A stretch of 64,000 bases of DNA. Source: Asanoa siamensis (lineage in GTDB: Bacteria; Actinomycetota; Actinomycetes; Mycobacteriales; Micromonosporaceae). Both the position numbers and the translations under genes were made by a program. This document shows positions 7,950 to 17,414 of this stretch, one piece after another. Location: the NCBI RefSeq assembly GCF_016862555.1, contig NZ_BONE01000002.1:1-64000 (forward strand), in the 5' to 3' direction. Position 1 is the stretch's first letter. Every line of letters begins with the position of its first letter. The notes beneath the pieces were generated by a model, which did not search any database, was not told where the DNA came from, and saw only the letters and a list, made by a program, of their open reading frames with translations.

Positions 7950-8498
7950 ATGAAGCTGCGGGTTCTGGGGCTGGCGGCCCTGCTCGTGCTGCTCGCCGGC
8001 TGTGGCGCGGGCCAGCAGGCCGCGGCGGCGCCACCGTCCTACAACGACACCGACGTGATGTTCCTCCAGATGATGCTCGCCCACCACGAGCCCGCCGCGA
8101 AGCTGCTGGCGCTGGGGGAGAAGCAGGCCGCCGACCCCGCGGTCAAAGCCGTCGCGACCGAGTTGGCCTCCGCCCAGGCGACCGAGACCGCCACCATCCG
8201 CGACCGGCTCACCGGCTGGGGCCAGCCGCTGGTGTCCGCGGCCCACGCGGGCGCGCACGCGGAGCACGGCGGGCTCCCGCTGCTCGACGAGGCCGAGCTG
8301 ATCAAGCTGGCCGGGCTCACGGGCCGCGAGTTCGACACCGCTTTCCTGACCATGCTGACCGGTCACCAGCACGGGGCGGTGGAGCTGGCCCGGATGGAGG
8401 CCGCGACGGGCATCGACCCCGCGACCCGCGAGCTGGCCGCCCGCACCGAGGAGACGGTCCGCGCCCAGATCCAGCGCCTGCTACGGATGGTCGGCTAG
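7950..8498 (+). CDS. DUF305 lipoprotein
   Basis: A 182-residue exported lipoprotein. The N-terminus is a signal peptide with lipobox LLAGC, and the rest is a DUF305 (ferritin-like helical) domain. The characteristic MFLQMMLAHHEPAAKLLALGE segment and the second-half TMLTGHQHGAVELARME segment are both present. Family members are often found near copper- and metal-handling genes; whether it serves the preceding copper enzyme is only a suggestion from proximity. The start at 7950 follows GGAGGCG. Its stop codon overlaps that of the convergent downstream gene in one CTAG. Confidence 0.88.
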   Translation: MKLRVLGLAALLVLLAGCGAGQQAAAAPPSYNDTDVMFLQMMLAHHEPAAKLLALGEKQAADPAVKAVATELASAQATETATIRDRLTGWGQPLVSAAHAGAHAEHGGLPLLDEAELIKLAGLTGREFDTAFLTMLTGHQHGAVELARMEAATGIDPATRELAARTEETVRAQIQRLLRMVG

Positions 8499-9259
8499 AA
8501 GACGACCCGGGCGGCCTCGAGCGGGCTGTCCGGCGGCAGGTCGACGCCGTCGCGGCCCGACAGGTGCAGCATCATCGCCAGCGTGTCGGCGGTGACCGCC
8601 TCGACCGGCGCCCCCCGGCCGATCTCCCAGACGCCGCCCGCCGGCCCGGTCAGCTCGAGCCGCAGCGGCGGCCGCTTCCAGCCCCGGTCGAGGTCCCGGA
8701 CCACCTGGCCGACGATCTCGAAGTCGTGCTCGTCCACGTCGAACACCCGGCTGGTCGCCCGGGCCAGCTCCAGCCGGTGCATCCAGGTGTCCCGGGGCAG
8801 CACCACGTCGGCGAGGTAGCCGAGGTTGGGCTCCTGCAGCGGCGACTCGGGGAAGAACCGGTCCGTCGAGATGCGCCGGAACAGACCGGGCATCAGGCGT
8901 ACGCGTCGGATCGCGACTGGGCCGTTCTTGGCCAGGTGGGCGTAGAGCTCAGCCGGCTGCAGCCGGCCCAGGTCGTCGAGCTGCACCTGGTTGTGGCCGT
9001 CGAGCGCGATCAGGTCGGGATAGCGCTTTTTGGCCATGCGGATCCGGCGCAGCAGCACCGTCGGCCGGGCGAGCTCCTCGTACTGGCCGCAGACGTGCGC
9101 AACGACGTCCTTGACCGTCCAGCCTCGGCAGTCCGTGGCCCGTACCCAGTCCGTTTCGTCGAGTGCGGCCACCGCGGCCAGGAACGACCGAAGCTCCGCG
9201 GCGGCGACGCCCGCGGCGCGGCTCCGGCTCAGTGCGTGCGGACGGGTGTCCGTGGCCAT
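8495..9259 (-). CDS. Maleylpyruvate isomerase-like, mycothiol-dependent (DinB-fold) family protein
   Basis: A 254-residue protein of the actinobacterial family that uses mycothiol or binds a metal in a DinB-like four-helix bundle. The hallmark opening (ATDCRGWTVKDVVAHVCGQYEE) is near residue 45 and the second His region (PRDTWMHRLELAR) near 163, followed by a C-terminal SCP-like part. The ATG at 9259 is chosen because GGGAGGTG stands at correct spacing; the GTG at 9268 is inside that ribosome site. The substrate is unknown. Convergent with the DUF305 gene, sharing a CTAG. Confidence 0.8.
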   Translation of the reverse strand: MATDTRPHALSRSRAAGVAAAELRSFLAAVAALDETDWVRATDCRGWTVKDVVAHVCGQYEELARPTVLLRRIRMAKKRYPDLIALDGHNQVQLDDLGRLQPAELYAHLAKNGPVAIRRVRLMPGLFRRISTDRFFPESPLQEPNLGYLADVVLPRDTWMHRLELARATSRVFDVDEHDFEIVGQVVRDLDRGWKRPPLRLELTGPAGGVWEIGRGAPVEAVTADTLAMMLHLSGRDGVDLPPDSPLEAARVVF

Positions 9260-9398
9260 CGCGATCACCTCCCTCTTAGAAAGCTAAGCGCGACACGCCG
9301 GGCGATCGGTCGCGATTGCCCGAACTTCCGAGATTCGCCTTAGATGCGAAGTTTCCCGCATATATTCGGGCCTGGGAGTGTTGTGAAGGGAGAAACCA

Positions 9399-10145
9399 AT
9401 GGGGAAACTGCGCACGAGGGTGGGCTTGGGCGCGGCGGTGGTCGGGATCGGGCTGGCGCTGGGAGCGCCGGCGTTCGCGTCGGATGGTCCCGGCTTCCAG
9501 ATCACGAGTCCGCAGAGCGGCTCGAACATTCCGAACTCGCCGACCGTCAAGGGTCTCGGCCGGCCTGGTGCCCAGGTGGCTGTCGAGGCGATCAGCCAGG
9601 GCAACAACAACGGCAACCACCACTACAACAACAACAACGGCAACCGGCCGGGCGGCGGCAACGGCAACGCGCCCGGCGCCAACCAGCCCGGCAACGGCCC
9701 CGGCAGTGGCCCGGGCAACGGCCCCGGCAATGGCCCCGGCAACGGCCCGGGCAACAACGGCGCCAACCAGCCGGGCAACAACCAGCCCGGCAGCAACAAC
9801 CAGCAGGGCAACAACAACCAGTGGCAGAACCACGGCAACGAGCCCGAGAGCGGCGGCGTCGCCGGCCGGTGCAACACCACCGTCAACCAGAACGGCTGGT
9901 GGCAGTGCACCATCTCGCCGAACCTCCGTCCCGGCCGCTACAAGATCGTCGCCCGGCAGAGCCTGCCCGGCGCTCCTAACGAGGTCGCCGCGGTCGACAA
10001 CCTGACGGTGCCCGGCGGCCAGCTGCCGGTCACGCCGGGTCCCGACCCGGTGCCGGTGGTCGCGGGTGGCCTGGTGCTGCTCGCCGGCGGCGCGGTCGTC
10101 GTCGCCGCGACCCGCACCCGCCGCCGCGGCAAGCACGCGGCCTGA
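9399..10145 (+). CDS. Secreted, membrane-anchored surface protein with Asn/Gly/Pro low-complexity region
   Basis: A 248-residue exported protein: signal peptide ending GAPAFA, a short domain with the ITSPQSGSNIPNSPTVKGLG motif, then about 85 residues of Asn, Gly, Pro and Gln. This includes consecutive NGPG units (about residues 100-120) and GNN/QPGN repeats. A folded part with two Cys (RCNTTVNQNGWWQCTISPNL) follows, then a C-terminal membrane helix and a basic RTRRRGK tail. This layout suits a wall- or membrane-anchored surface protein; there is no LPXTG. The start follows AAGGGAG. I recognise no characterised family. The repeat region is likely unstructured and variable in length. Confidence 0.75.
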   Translation: MGKLRTRVGLGAAVVGIGLALGAPAFASDGPGFQITSPQSGSNIPNSPTVKGLGRPGAQVAVEAISQGNNNGNHHYNNNNGNRPGGGNGNAPGANQPGNGPGSGPGNGPGNGPGNGPGNNGANQPGNNQPGSNNQQGNNNQWQNHGNEPESGGVAGRCNTTVNQNGWWQCTISPNLRPGRYKIVARQSLPGAPNEVAAVDNLTVPGGQLPVTPGPDPVPVVAGGLVLLAGGAVVVAATRTRRRGKHAA

Positions 10146-10157
10146 GCACAAAACGAA

Positions 10158-10189
10158 GGTGGAGTCGCCCGACGCCGGGCGGCTCCACC
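10158..10189 (+). terminator. Hairpin terminator after the surface-protein gene
   Basis: GGTGGAGTCGCCCG (10158-10171) pairs with CGGGCGGCTCCACC (10176-10189) over 14 bp with one G-T pair and a 4-base loop, 13 bases after the stop codon. Confidence 0.8.
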
Positions 10190-10220
10190 GCCGCATGCCG
10201 AGGCGTTTCCGAGGCAGGGA

Positions 10221-10658
10221 ATGGGTAGGTACCGACCCGTGACAGATCAGCACAGCCGCCTGCCCGGCATGGACGACGACACGGTCGCCGCTCTCGGCAA
10301 GCTCAGCGAGGCGCTGGAGACGGTCGAGCGGGTACGCGGCCACCTCTACTCCCTGCACCAGCTCACCGGCCACGCCGACCTGATGCTGGACGAGGCCGTC
10401 GACCTGCTCCGCCAAGCCGGCCACGACGAGCTGGCCGACACCGTGCGGGACGAGCTGATCGGCCGCAACGTCATCGAGGGCCGGTGGACCTACCAGATCG
10501 TCGAGGACTACGACGCCGGCTACTACGCGGCCTTCCGCAACGTCGAGACCCGGGCCCGCGACGAGCTCGCCGGCGGCCGGCGGCACATCTACGAGGCCGA
10601 GATGAAGGACCGCCGCCGCACGAAAGGCCGTCGGGGCCACGAGAAGGGACCGACCTAG
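10221..10658 (+). CDS. Conserved hypothetical actinobacterial protein
   Basis: A 145-residue, charged, mainly helical protein with no signal peptide or membrane segment. A central helix-rich part (LGKLSEALETVERVRGHLY, then ADLMLDEAVDLLRQAGHDELADTVRDEL) is followed by an aromatic segment (GRWTYQIVEDYDAGYYAAF) and a basic tail. I do not know its function. An alternative GTG start at 10239 would remove six residues and is equally credible. Its stop codon overlaps that of the convergent hydrolase in CTAG. Confidence 0.7.
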   Translation: MGRYRPVTDQHSRLPGMDDDTVAALGKLSEALETVERVRGHLYSLHQLTGHADLMLDEAVDLLRQAGHDELADTVRDELIGRNVIEGRWTYQIVEDYDAGYYAAFRNVETRARDELAGGRRHIYEAEMKDRRRTKGRRGHEKGPT

Positions 10659-11884
10659 TAACCCGTCCCGCTGAGCACCGACGCCGGGCGCAGGATCGAG
10701 TCCAGCCACCCGAACGCCCGCGCGTGGAACAGCGTCCGCGCCCCCGCCTCGCAGTGGTCGCCCGCCCCCTCGGCCACCGTGAACGTGATGAGCTGCTTGC
10801 GCGTCGTCAGCGCGTCGTACAGCTCCGGCGCCTGCGCCCCCAGCGGGTCGCCCTCGGCGTGGCAGACCAGCATCGGGCAGGTGATCCGCCCGGCCCGGCC
10901 CTTCATCGTGTAGTCCCGGAGCATGTCGATGTAGGTCACCGCGTCGGCCGCGCCGTGCACGAGCTGACCCCGGCGCAGCGACCAGCCGGCGGTCGACCGC
11001 CGCTCGAACCCGCGCAGCACCCGGCGCAGGACCGCCGTCGACGACGGGCGCCCCTCGGCGAAGCCGCGCGCGACCGGTCCCGGCATCAGCTTCAGCACCG
11101 AGTCGAACAGGTCGTACTGGCCGCCGTCGGCGATGCACGCGGCCAGCCGGTGCTCGCCGCTGGCCGCGCGCGGCGCGAGGTAGCCGCCGAGGCTCAGGCC
11201 GATCAGCGCGATCCGGTTGACGTCGATCGCGGCCTGCTCGAGCACGAAGTCGACCACCGGCGTGAGCACGTTCTCGTAGTCCGGCCGCATGACCATGCCG
11301 CGCTGCAGCAGCGCCGCGCCCTGGCCCGGCCCGTCGAAGGTCAGCACGTCGTAGCCGCGGGCCAGCGCCGCCGCCCCGTTGAAGAAGTAGAGCTCCTCGG
11401 CGGTGCCGTCGTAGCCGCCGACGCAGATCAGCAGGGGCCGGTCGCGGGTCTCGCCCTCGGTCCGGAAGAGGTACCCCGGCATGGTGCGGTCGCCGAACGG
11501 GATCTCCACCTGCCGCGGCGGCGACGGCATCAGCGCGGCGCCGCGCCGGAACGCGTCGGTCTGCCGCAGGTTGGCCTCCACCGCCCGGCGGTCGAGCGGC
11601 GCGCCGAGCATCATCGTGCCCGCGTTGCGGAAGTAGTTCGACGCCCGCCAGTACGCCAGCCGGGCGCTCTCGGTGTGCCCCGCCGTCTCCTCCGCCTCGG
11701 CCAGCGCCTGGACGCGGTTGGCGGTCAGGGTCCACTCGTTGTACCAGCTGTCCAGGTCGGTGCCCTGGACCCGGGCCAGCGTGGCCAGGCACTCGCCGAT
11801 GTCGGCGCCCCCGTACGGGGTGTGGCCCATGGTGCGCAGCGTCTGCGCGCCGAACAGCTCGTCCTTGGCGCCGATCCTGGTCAT
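10655..11884 (-). CDS. Alpha/beta hydrolase (FrsA / acylaminoacyl-peptidase-like)
   Basis: A 409-residue cytoplasmic hydrolase. An N-terminal helical cap of about 150 residues precedes an alpha/beta-hydrolase core. The nucleophile elbow is GLSLGGY, the acid is in HAEGDPLGA, and the His in GAGDHCEAG. The cap-plus-core architecture resembles dihydroxypseudooxynicotine hydrolase and related C-C hydrolases or esterases. The ATG at 11884 follows GAGGAGG at six bases; the earlier start at 11923 has no ribosome site. The substrate is unknown. Divergent from the SRPBCC gene at 11974 over 89 bases, so the two may be co-regulated. Confidence 0.85.
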   Translation of the reverse strand: MTRIGAKDELFGAQTLRTMGHTPYGGADIGECLATLARVQGTDLDSWYNEWTLTANRVQALAEAEETAGHTESARLAYWRASNYFRNAGTMMLGAPLDRRAVEANLRQTDAFRRGAALMPSPPRQVEIPFGDRTMPGYLFRTEGETRDRPLLICVGGYDGTAEELYFFNGAAALARGYDVLTFDGPGQGAALLQRGMVMRPDYENVLTPVVDFVLEQAAIDVNRIALIGLSLGGYLAPRAASGEHRLAACIADGGQYDLFDSVLKLMPGPVARGFAEGRPSSTAVLRRVLRGFERRSTAGWSLRRGQLVHGAADAVTYIDMLRDYTMKGRAGRITCPMLVCHAEGDPLGAQAPELYDALTTRKQLITFTVAEGAGDHCEAGARTLFHARAFGWLDSILRPASVLSGTGY

Positions 11885-11973
11885 CGGAACCTCCTCGGGC
11901 TGGGCCTCTGGCCAGCGTCGCACGCCCCGGACTGGCAGGCTGGTGAAAGCCGAAACGTCAGGAGAAACGGATC

Positions 11974-12435
11974 ATGACCAGTCGGGCGTACGAGGACTCG
12001 GCGCTGCCGCCGATCGTCCGGGAGCTGGTGGTGCCGCTGGGGCCGACGGAGGCGTTCGACCTGTTCACGGCGCGGATCGGCGACTGGTGGCCGCGGGCGT
12101 TCACGGCCTCCGGCGAGGCGCTGGCCGGCGTGGTGCTGGAGCCGCGGGTCGGCGGTCGGGTCTACGAGCGGTCCGGTGACGGCACCGAGCACGCGTGGGG
12201 CGAGGTGGGCATCTGGGAGCTGGCCTCCCGGGTCGCGCTGAGCTGGACGCACGGGCTGCGCACCCCGGGCGCGACGCTGGTCGACGTGAGCTTCACGCCC
12301 GACGGTTCGGTCACCGACGTCCGCCTGGAGCACAGCGGCTGGCACCCCGACCAGTCCGCCGACCACGCCCGCTTCGCCGCCGACGGCGGCTGGACGATGG
12401 TCCTGGAGTCCTACCGCGCCCGGGCGGCCGCCTAG
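11974..12435 (+). CDS. SRPBCC-domain protein (AHSA1 / activator of Hsp90 ATPase-like)
   Basis: A 153-residue START-like ligand-binding fold protein: the opening strand (IVRELVVPLGPTEAFDLFT), the WWP..FTASGEALAGVVLEPRVGGRVYERSGDG pattern and the terminal helix (GWTMVLESYRARA) are characteristic of the AHSA1 group. These proteins bind hydrophobic ligands; most bacterial members have no known role. The start follows a GGAGAAACGG stretch. Divergent from the hydrolase and convergent with the MFS exporter, with stop codons overlapping in CTAG. Confidence 0.85.
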   Translation: MTSRAYEDSALPPIVRELVVPLGPTEAFDLFTARIGDWWPRAFTASGEALAGVVLEPRVGGRVYERSGDGTEHAWGEVGIWELASRVALSWTHGLRTPGATLVDVSFTPDGSVTDVRLEHSGWHPDQSADHARFAADGGWTMVLESYRARAAA

Positions 12436-13775
12436 ACCCGCCGGGCGACCACGACGGCGGCGCCGCCGAGCAGCGTGGAGAGGGCCAGCGTGCCGGCGAA
12501 CGACCACCACGCCCCGATGCCGGCCAGCGACTGGAAGATCAGGCCGGTGACCGCGAGCGCGAGGCTGCCCCCGACCACGTCGGCGATGCTCTTCGCCGCC
12601 GTGTTGAAACCCTGGGTGCCGGGCGCCGACGCGGCCAGCACCAGCGTGCTGACCCGCGGGTAGATGAGCCCCATCCCGCCGCCCGCCAGCAGCCAGCCGG
12701 CGCCGACGAACAGCCAGTGCGGGGTGAACAGCGCGGTGAGCAACTCCGCGGCGGCGCCGGCGGCGAGGAACAGCGTGCCGAGCCGCATCACCGCCGCGTC
12801 GGTCCAGCCGAGCCGGCCCTGGACGTGCGACCCGGTGGCCCAGGAGATCGCCCCGACGGTCAGCGTGAAGCCGGACAGCCAGCTCGGCAGGCCGTACCGG
12901 TCGTGCAGCAGCAGCGGCAGGTAGACCTCGGTGCTGAAGAACGTGCCGCCGGCGGCGGCGCTGAGCAGCACCGCCGCGGGCAGGCCGGGCCGCGCCCGGA
13001 ACGTGTCGGGCGGCAGCAGCCGGCGCACCGTGACCACCACGGCCGCGATCGCCACGGCCGCCAGCAGCCAGCCCCGCGCGTCCGGGAGGTCGCTGGCCAG
13101 GCCGGCCGTGACCGCGCCGCCGGCGACTACCGCGGCCGCGGCGATCCGCCGGCCGTCGCGCGCCGCACCGGGGTCGCCGCCCGGCAGCGCGCCGCGCAGC
13201 GCCGGCAGGGTGAGCAGGGTGGCGGCCCCGACCAGCACGAGCACGCCGAGGAAGACCCAGTGCCAGCTCCACGCGTCGGCGACCAGCCCGGCGACGAACG
13301 GCCCGACCATCGAGGGCACCACCCAGGCCGCGGCGAACAGGCCGAAGATCCGCGGGTGCAGGTCCGCCGGGTAGACGGCGGCCACCAGCACGTACAGGGC
13401 GACGGTGATGCCGCCGGCGCCCAGGCCCTGCAGCAGGCGGCCGGCGACGAAGACCGGCATCGTCGGCGCGGTGCCGGCCACGGCCAGACCCAGCGCGAAG
13501 ACCGCGATCGCCGTCAGCAGCGCCCAGCGCGGCCCGCGCCGGTCGGCCCAGGCGCCCGCGACCACCATCCCGACCACGCCGGTCGCGGTGGCGGCCACGA
13601 ACGCCAGCGAGTAGAGCGCCCGCCCGTCGAGGTCCGCGGTGATCGCCGGCATCACCGTGGTGATCGCCAGCGCCTCGAACGCGGCCAGGAACACCAGGCT
13701 GGTCGAGCCGACCGTGGCCAGGGCGTATCGGCGGGTGAGCAGGCTGGCGCGCGGTTCGGCGAGGGTGGCGGTCAC
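12432..13775 (-). CDS. MFS drug-efflux transporter under a SoxR-like promoter
   Basis: A 447-residue major-facilitator protein with 12 or more hydrophobic helices and the loop motif GAWADRRGPRWALL after helix 2; HKLP-type arrangement and length fit a drug:proton antiporter. The start is taken as the GTG at 13775. It falls about seven bases after a -10 GATCAT, making the message leaderless; the only earlier in-frame start (TTG at 13796) lies inside the operator. The promoter carries a perfect CCTCAA-N6-TTGAGG dyad between -35 and -10, predicting induction by redox-active compounds. In known actinomycetes SoxR controls exporters of this kind. Confidence 0.88.
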   Translation of the reverse strand: MTATLAEPRASLLTRRYALATVGSTSLVFLAAFEALAITTVMPAITADLDGRALYSLAFVAATATGVVGMVVAGAWADRRGPRWALLTAIAVFALGLAVAGTAPTMPVFVAGRLLQGLGAGGITVALYVLVAAVYPADLHPRIFGLFAAAWVVPSMVGPFVAGLVADAWSWHWVFLGVLVLVGAATLLTLPALRGALPGGDPGAARDGRRIAAAAVVAGGAVTAGLASDLPDARGWLLAAVAIAAVVVTVRRLLPPDTFRARPGLPAAVLLSAAAGGTFFSTEVYLPLLLHDRYGLPSWLSGFTLTVGAISWATGSHVQGRLGWTDAAVMRLGTLFLAAGAAAELLTALFTPHWLFVGAGWLLAGGGMGLIYPRVSTLVLAASAPGTQGFNTAAKSIADVVGGSLALAVTGLIFQSLAGIGAWWSFAGTLALSTLLGGAAVVVARRV

Positions 13776-13781
13776 CGCACG

Positions 13782-13812
13782 ATGATCCGACCTCAAGCCC
13801 GCTTGAGGTCAA
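13782..13812 (-). promoter_or_regulatory. MerR-type (SoxR-box) promoter of the MFS exporter
   Basis: Read on the minus strand: -35 TTGACC (13812-13807), 19-bp spacer, -10 GATCAT (13787-13782). The perfect palindrome GACCTCAAGC-CC-GCTTGAGGTC (13789-13810) fills the spacer. The long 19-bp spacer with a centred dyad is the hallmark of MerR-family activators, and CCTCAA-N6-TTGAGG is the SoxR half-site pair. SoxR itself is not in the window. Confidence 0.85.
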
Positions 13813-13818
13813 CCGAAT

Positions 13819-14850
<1,032 letters not shown>

Positions 14851-14981
14851 GGGTCCCATACTGCCTCGCGCACCGGCAGACTGCCCGTCTGATCTTCCTC
14901 TCCAGGTGCGGAGCGCGGTAGCTTGACCGAGCATCGATGATGGTCGAGTTTCCGTCCCGAACGCCCAGGAGGCATCCATCC

Positions 14982-15965
14982 ATGTGCGTCAACGACCACG
15001 AAGCACACCAGAACGTCGCGCCGATGGCCGCGGAGCAGTTGCACACCCTGACCCGGCGCGGTGCGCTGCGGGCCGCGGGCGTCGCGGCGGCGGCGGGGGC
15101 CGTCGGAGCCGTCGGCGGCATGGCGGCCGGCGCGAGCCCGGCCAGCGCGGCACACGGCGGTGGCCGGCCCGGCCGGGTGCCCCGCGACCAGATCAGCGTG
15201 CAGCTCTACACCCTGCGTGACCAGCTCGCGGCCGACCTGCCGGGGACGCTGCGGGCGCTCGCCGACATCGGCTACACCCGGGTCGAGCACGCCGGGTTCG
15301 TCGGCCGCACCGCCGCCCAGTTCAAGGCCGCGCTCGACGCCGTCGGGCTGCGGGCGACCTCCGGCCACGTCGGCATTCCCCAGCCGTTCGACGCCGCCAC
15401 CTGGCAGGCCGCGCTGGCCGACGCCCGGCTGCTGCGCCAGCGCTACATCGTGCACCCGTTCTTCGGCGTCGGCGCCAACGGCGTCATCCGCGACTCGGCG
15501 ACCTACCGGGCGTTCGCCCGCGACCTCAACAAGGCGGGCGCGCTGGCACGCAAGGCCGGGCTGCGCTTCGGCTACCACAACCACCACTTCGAGTTCTTCC
15601 GCCTCGATGGTGGCACCACCACCGGCTGGGACATCCTGACCGAGGAGACCGACCCTGACCTGGTGCACCTCGAGGTCGACCTGTTCTGGGTGACCCGGGG
15701 CGCGCACGACCCGGTCGACGTCATCCAGGCCAACCGTGGCCGGATCAAGCAGTTCCACGTCAAGGACATGAACGCCGACGGCTCGTTCGAGGACGCCGGG
15801 CAGGGTCTGATCGACTTCGCCCGGATCTTCCGGCACGGCCGCGAGGCGGGCATCGACGAGTTCATCGTGGAACGCGACGACGCCGGCACCACGCCGCGCC
15901 AGCCCATCCAGGCGATCGACACGGCCCGGGTGGGTTACAACTACCTGGCCAACCTCAGGTTCTGA
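14982..15965 (+). CDS. Tat-exported sugar-phosphate isomerase/epimerase-like TIM-barrel protein
   Basis: A 327-residue xylose-isomerase-like TIM barrel. An N-terminal twin-arginine signal (LTRRGALRAAGVAAAAG, cut after PASA) directs folded export. The barrel begins at ISVQLYTLRDQL and keeps metal-site residues in GYHNHHFEF, LEVDLFWV and QFHVKDMN. Members isomerise or epimerise sugars or inositols; the exported forms are uncharacterised. The ATG at 14982 follows AGGAGG with nine bases, so the earlier ATG at 14937 is rejected. It is divergent from the reductase gene and convergent with the conservon. Confidence 0.85.
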   Translation: MCVNDHEAHQNVAPMAAEQLHTLTRRGALRAAGVAAAAGAVGAVGGMAAGASPASAAHGGGRPGRVPRDQISVQLYTLRDQLAADLPGTLRALADIGYTRVEHAGFVGRTAAQFKAALDAVGLRATSGHVGIPQPFDAATWQAALADARLLRQRYIVHPFFGVGANGVIRDSATYRAFARDLNKAGALARKAGLRFGYHNHHFEFFRLDGGTTTGWDILTEETDPDLVHLEVDLFWVTRGAHDPVDVIQANRGRIKQFHVKDMNADGSFEDAGQGLIDFARIFRHGREAGIDEFIVERDDAGTTPRQPIQAIDTARVGYNYLANLRF

Positions 15966-15983
15966 CGCGGGATCGGCCGAGGC

Positions 15984-16592
15984 TCATGCGACAGGTGTCG
16001 GGGAGCCGCGGCCATATTCCTCGCGCAGCGCGCGCATCGCGTGCTCGACGACCTCGATGAGCGTCTCCTTGACCGCGTCACGGCGGCGGGCGTCGGTCAT
16101 CAGCAGCGGGACGTCCGGCGGGATGGCCAGCGCCTCGCGCACCTCGTCGACCTCGTAGGTGCGGGCGCCCTCGAAACAGTTGAGGGCCACCAGATAGGGC
16201 AGGTTCTGGCGCTCGAAATAGTCGAGCGGTGCGAACGCGTCGGTGATGCGGCGGGTGTCGACCAGCACCACCGCGCCGACCGCACCGCGGACGAGCTCGT
16301 CCCACATGAACCAGAACCGGGTCTGACCGGGCGTGCCGAACAGGTAAAGGATCAGGTCCTCGGCCATCGTGATCCGGCCGAAGTCCATCGCCACCGTGGT
16401 GGTCTCCTTGCCGGGCACCTTCGAGCGGTCGTCGATGCCCGCCCCGGCCGTCGTCAGCAGCGCCTCGGTGGTCAGCGGGGTGATCTCGGAGACCGCGCCG
16501 ACCAGCGTCGTCTTGCCCACCCCGAAGCCGCCGGCGATGACGATCTTCGCCGAGACGATGCCCCGCTCGCGGTCATAGCCTGCGTAGTCCAC
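15984..16592 (-). CDS. cvnD: Conservon GTPase (CvnD-type), operon 1
   Basis: A 202-residue small GTP-binding protein, last gene of the first conservon. Walker A GGFGVGKTT lies at residues 21-29, followed by the DFGRI switch, LFGTPGQTRFWFMWDE and an NCFEG base-recognition segment. In actinomycetes the four Cvn proteins form a membrane-associated complex resembling a eukaryotic GPCR/G-protein relay and affecting development or secondary metabolism. A GTG start lets the gene overlap the DUF742 gene by 20 bases, indicating translational coupling. The paralogue in operon 2 (41945-42547) is easily aligned. Confidence 0.93.
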   Translation of the reverse strand: MDYAGYDRERGIVSAKIVIAGGFGVGKTTLVGAVSEITPLTTEALLTTAGAGIDDRSKVPGKETTTVAMDFGRITMAEDLILYLFGTPGQTRFWFMWDELVRGAVGAVVLVDTRRITDAFAPLDYFERQNLPYLVALNCFEGARTYEVDEVREALAIPPDVPLLMTDARRRDAVKETLIEVVEHAMRALREEYGRGSPTPVA

Positions 16593-16938
16593 TCAGCACC
16601 CTCTCCAACAGTTCCATCCGTTCCTCATAGCGCTGGGCGGGTGCGGCGCTGTGCAGCGTCAGCAGTCCCTCGCCGACCATGTCGGCCACGATCACCCGGG
16701 CGACGCCGAGCGGGAGGCGGGTGTACGCGGCGATCTCGGCCAGCGACTGGGGCGCGGACTGGCAGATCTGCGCGATGCGGTACTTGTCGTGGCCCGCGAA
16801 CCTGGCCTCGGCGACGGCCCGTTCGCTGGCCGTCAGCACGGCCTCGAGGGCGATGTGCCGGGAGGGTTCGGTGCGGCCGCGGGTAACCGCGTAGGGGCGC
16901 ACCAGGGCGCCCCGTGGATCGCCGTGCGGCGGCTCCAT
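16573..16938 (-). CDS. cvnC: Conservon DUF742 protein (CvnC-type), operon 1
   Basis: A 121-residue winged-helix-like DUF742 protein. The signature opening LVRPYAVTRGRTEP is present, followed by the helix-turn-helix-like LAEIAAYTRLPLGVARVIVADMVGEGLL and the AQRYEERMELLERVLSGLRRL tail. In conservons this protein binds the roadblock and GTPase partners. The ATG follows GAGGAGGTAACCGCGG. Stop and start overlap with the downstream GTPase. Confidence 0.92.
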   Translation of the reverse strand: MEPPHGDPRGALVRPYAVTRGRTEPSRHIALEAVLTASERAVAEARFAGHDKYRIAQICQSAPQSLAEIAAYTRLPLGVARVIVADMVGEGLLTLHSAAPAQRYEERMELLERVLSGLRRL

Positions 16939-16997
16939 CCGCGGTTACCTCCTCACTGCTGTGCGGGGGCGGCACGTTCTGTTCCATGATGGACTGT

Positions 16998-17414
16998 TCA
17001 GGACCGGCGGCCCAGCGCCGCCTCGCGGCGTTCCGGGGACAGGGCCTTGCCGACCCGCTCGACCAGCAGGGCCATCTCGTAGCCGACCTGCCCGACGTCG
17101 CTGTTGCGCGCGGCGAGCACGGCCATCGCGGAACCGTCGCCGATGGTCATCAGGAACAGGTATCCGCTGTGCATCTCGATCACGTTCTGCAGCACGTTGC
17201 CGCCGTCGAACATCCGCGCGGCACCGGTGGTCAGGCTGACCACGCCCGAGGTGATCGCGGCGAGCTGGTCGGCCCGGTCGGCCGGCAGGTCCCGCGACGA
17301 GGCGAGCAGGAGACCGTCGGCGGACACCGCCACCACGTGCGCGATGCCCGCGACGCTGTCGGCGAAGTTGTCCAGCAACCAGGCCATGTCCTGCATGGTC
17401 GGTGCCTTGTTCAT
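16998..17414 (-). CDS. cvnB: Conservon roadblock/LC7 protein (CvnB-type), operon 1
   Basis: A 138-residue roadblock/LC7 fold protein, resembling GTPase-activating or GTPase-binding platforms such as MglB. The typical [36 protein letters not shown] opening, the [24 protein letters not shown] core and the [12 protein letters not shown]-terminal helix are present. Its ATG overlaps the kinase stop as ATGA, so it is translated with the kinase. It probably transmits sensor state to the GTPase. Confidence 0.93.
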   Translation of the reverse strand: MNKAPTMQDMAWLLDNFADSVAGIAHVVAVSADGLLLASSRDLPADRADQLAAITSGVVSLTTGAARMFDGGNVLQNVIEMHSGYLFLMTIGDGSAMAVLAARNSDVGQVGYEMALLVERVGKALSPERREAALGRRS

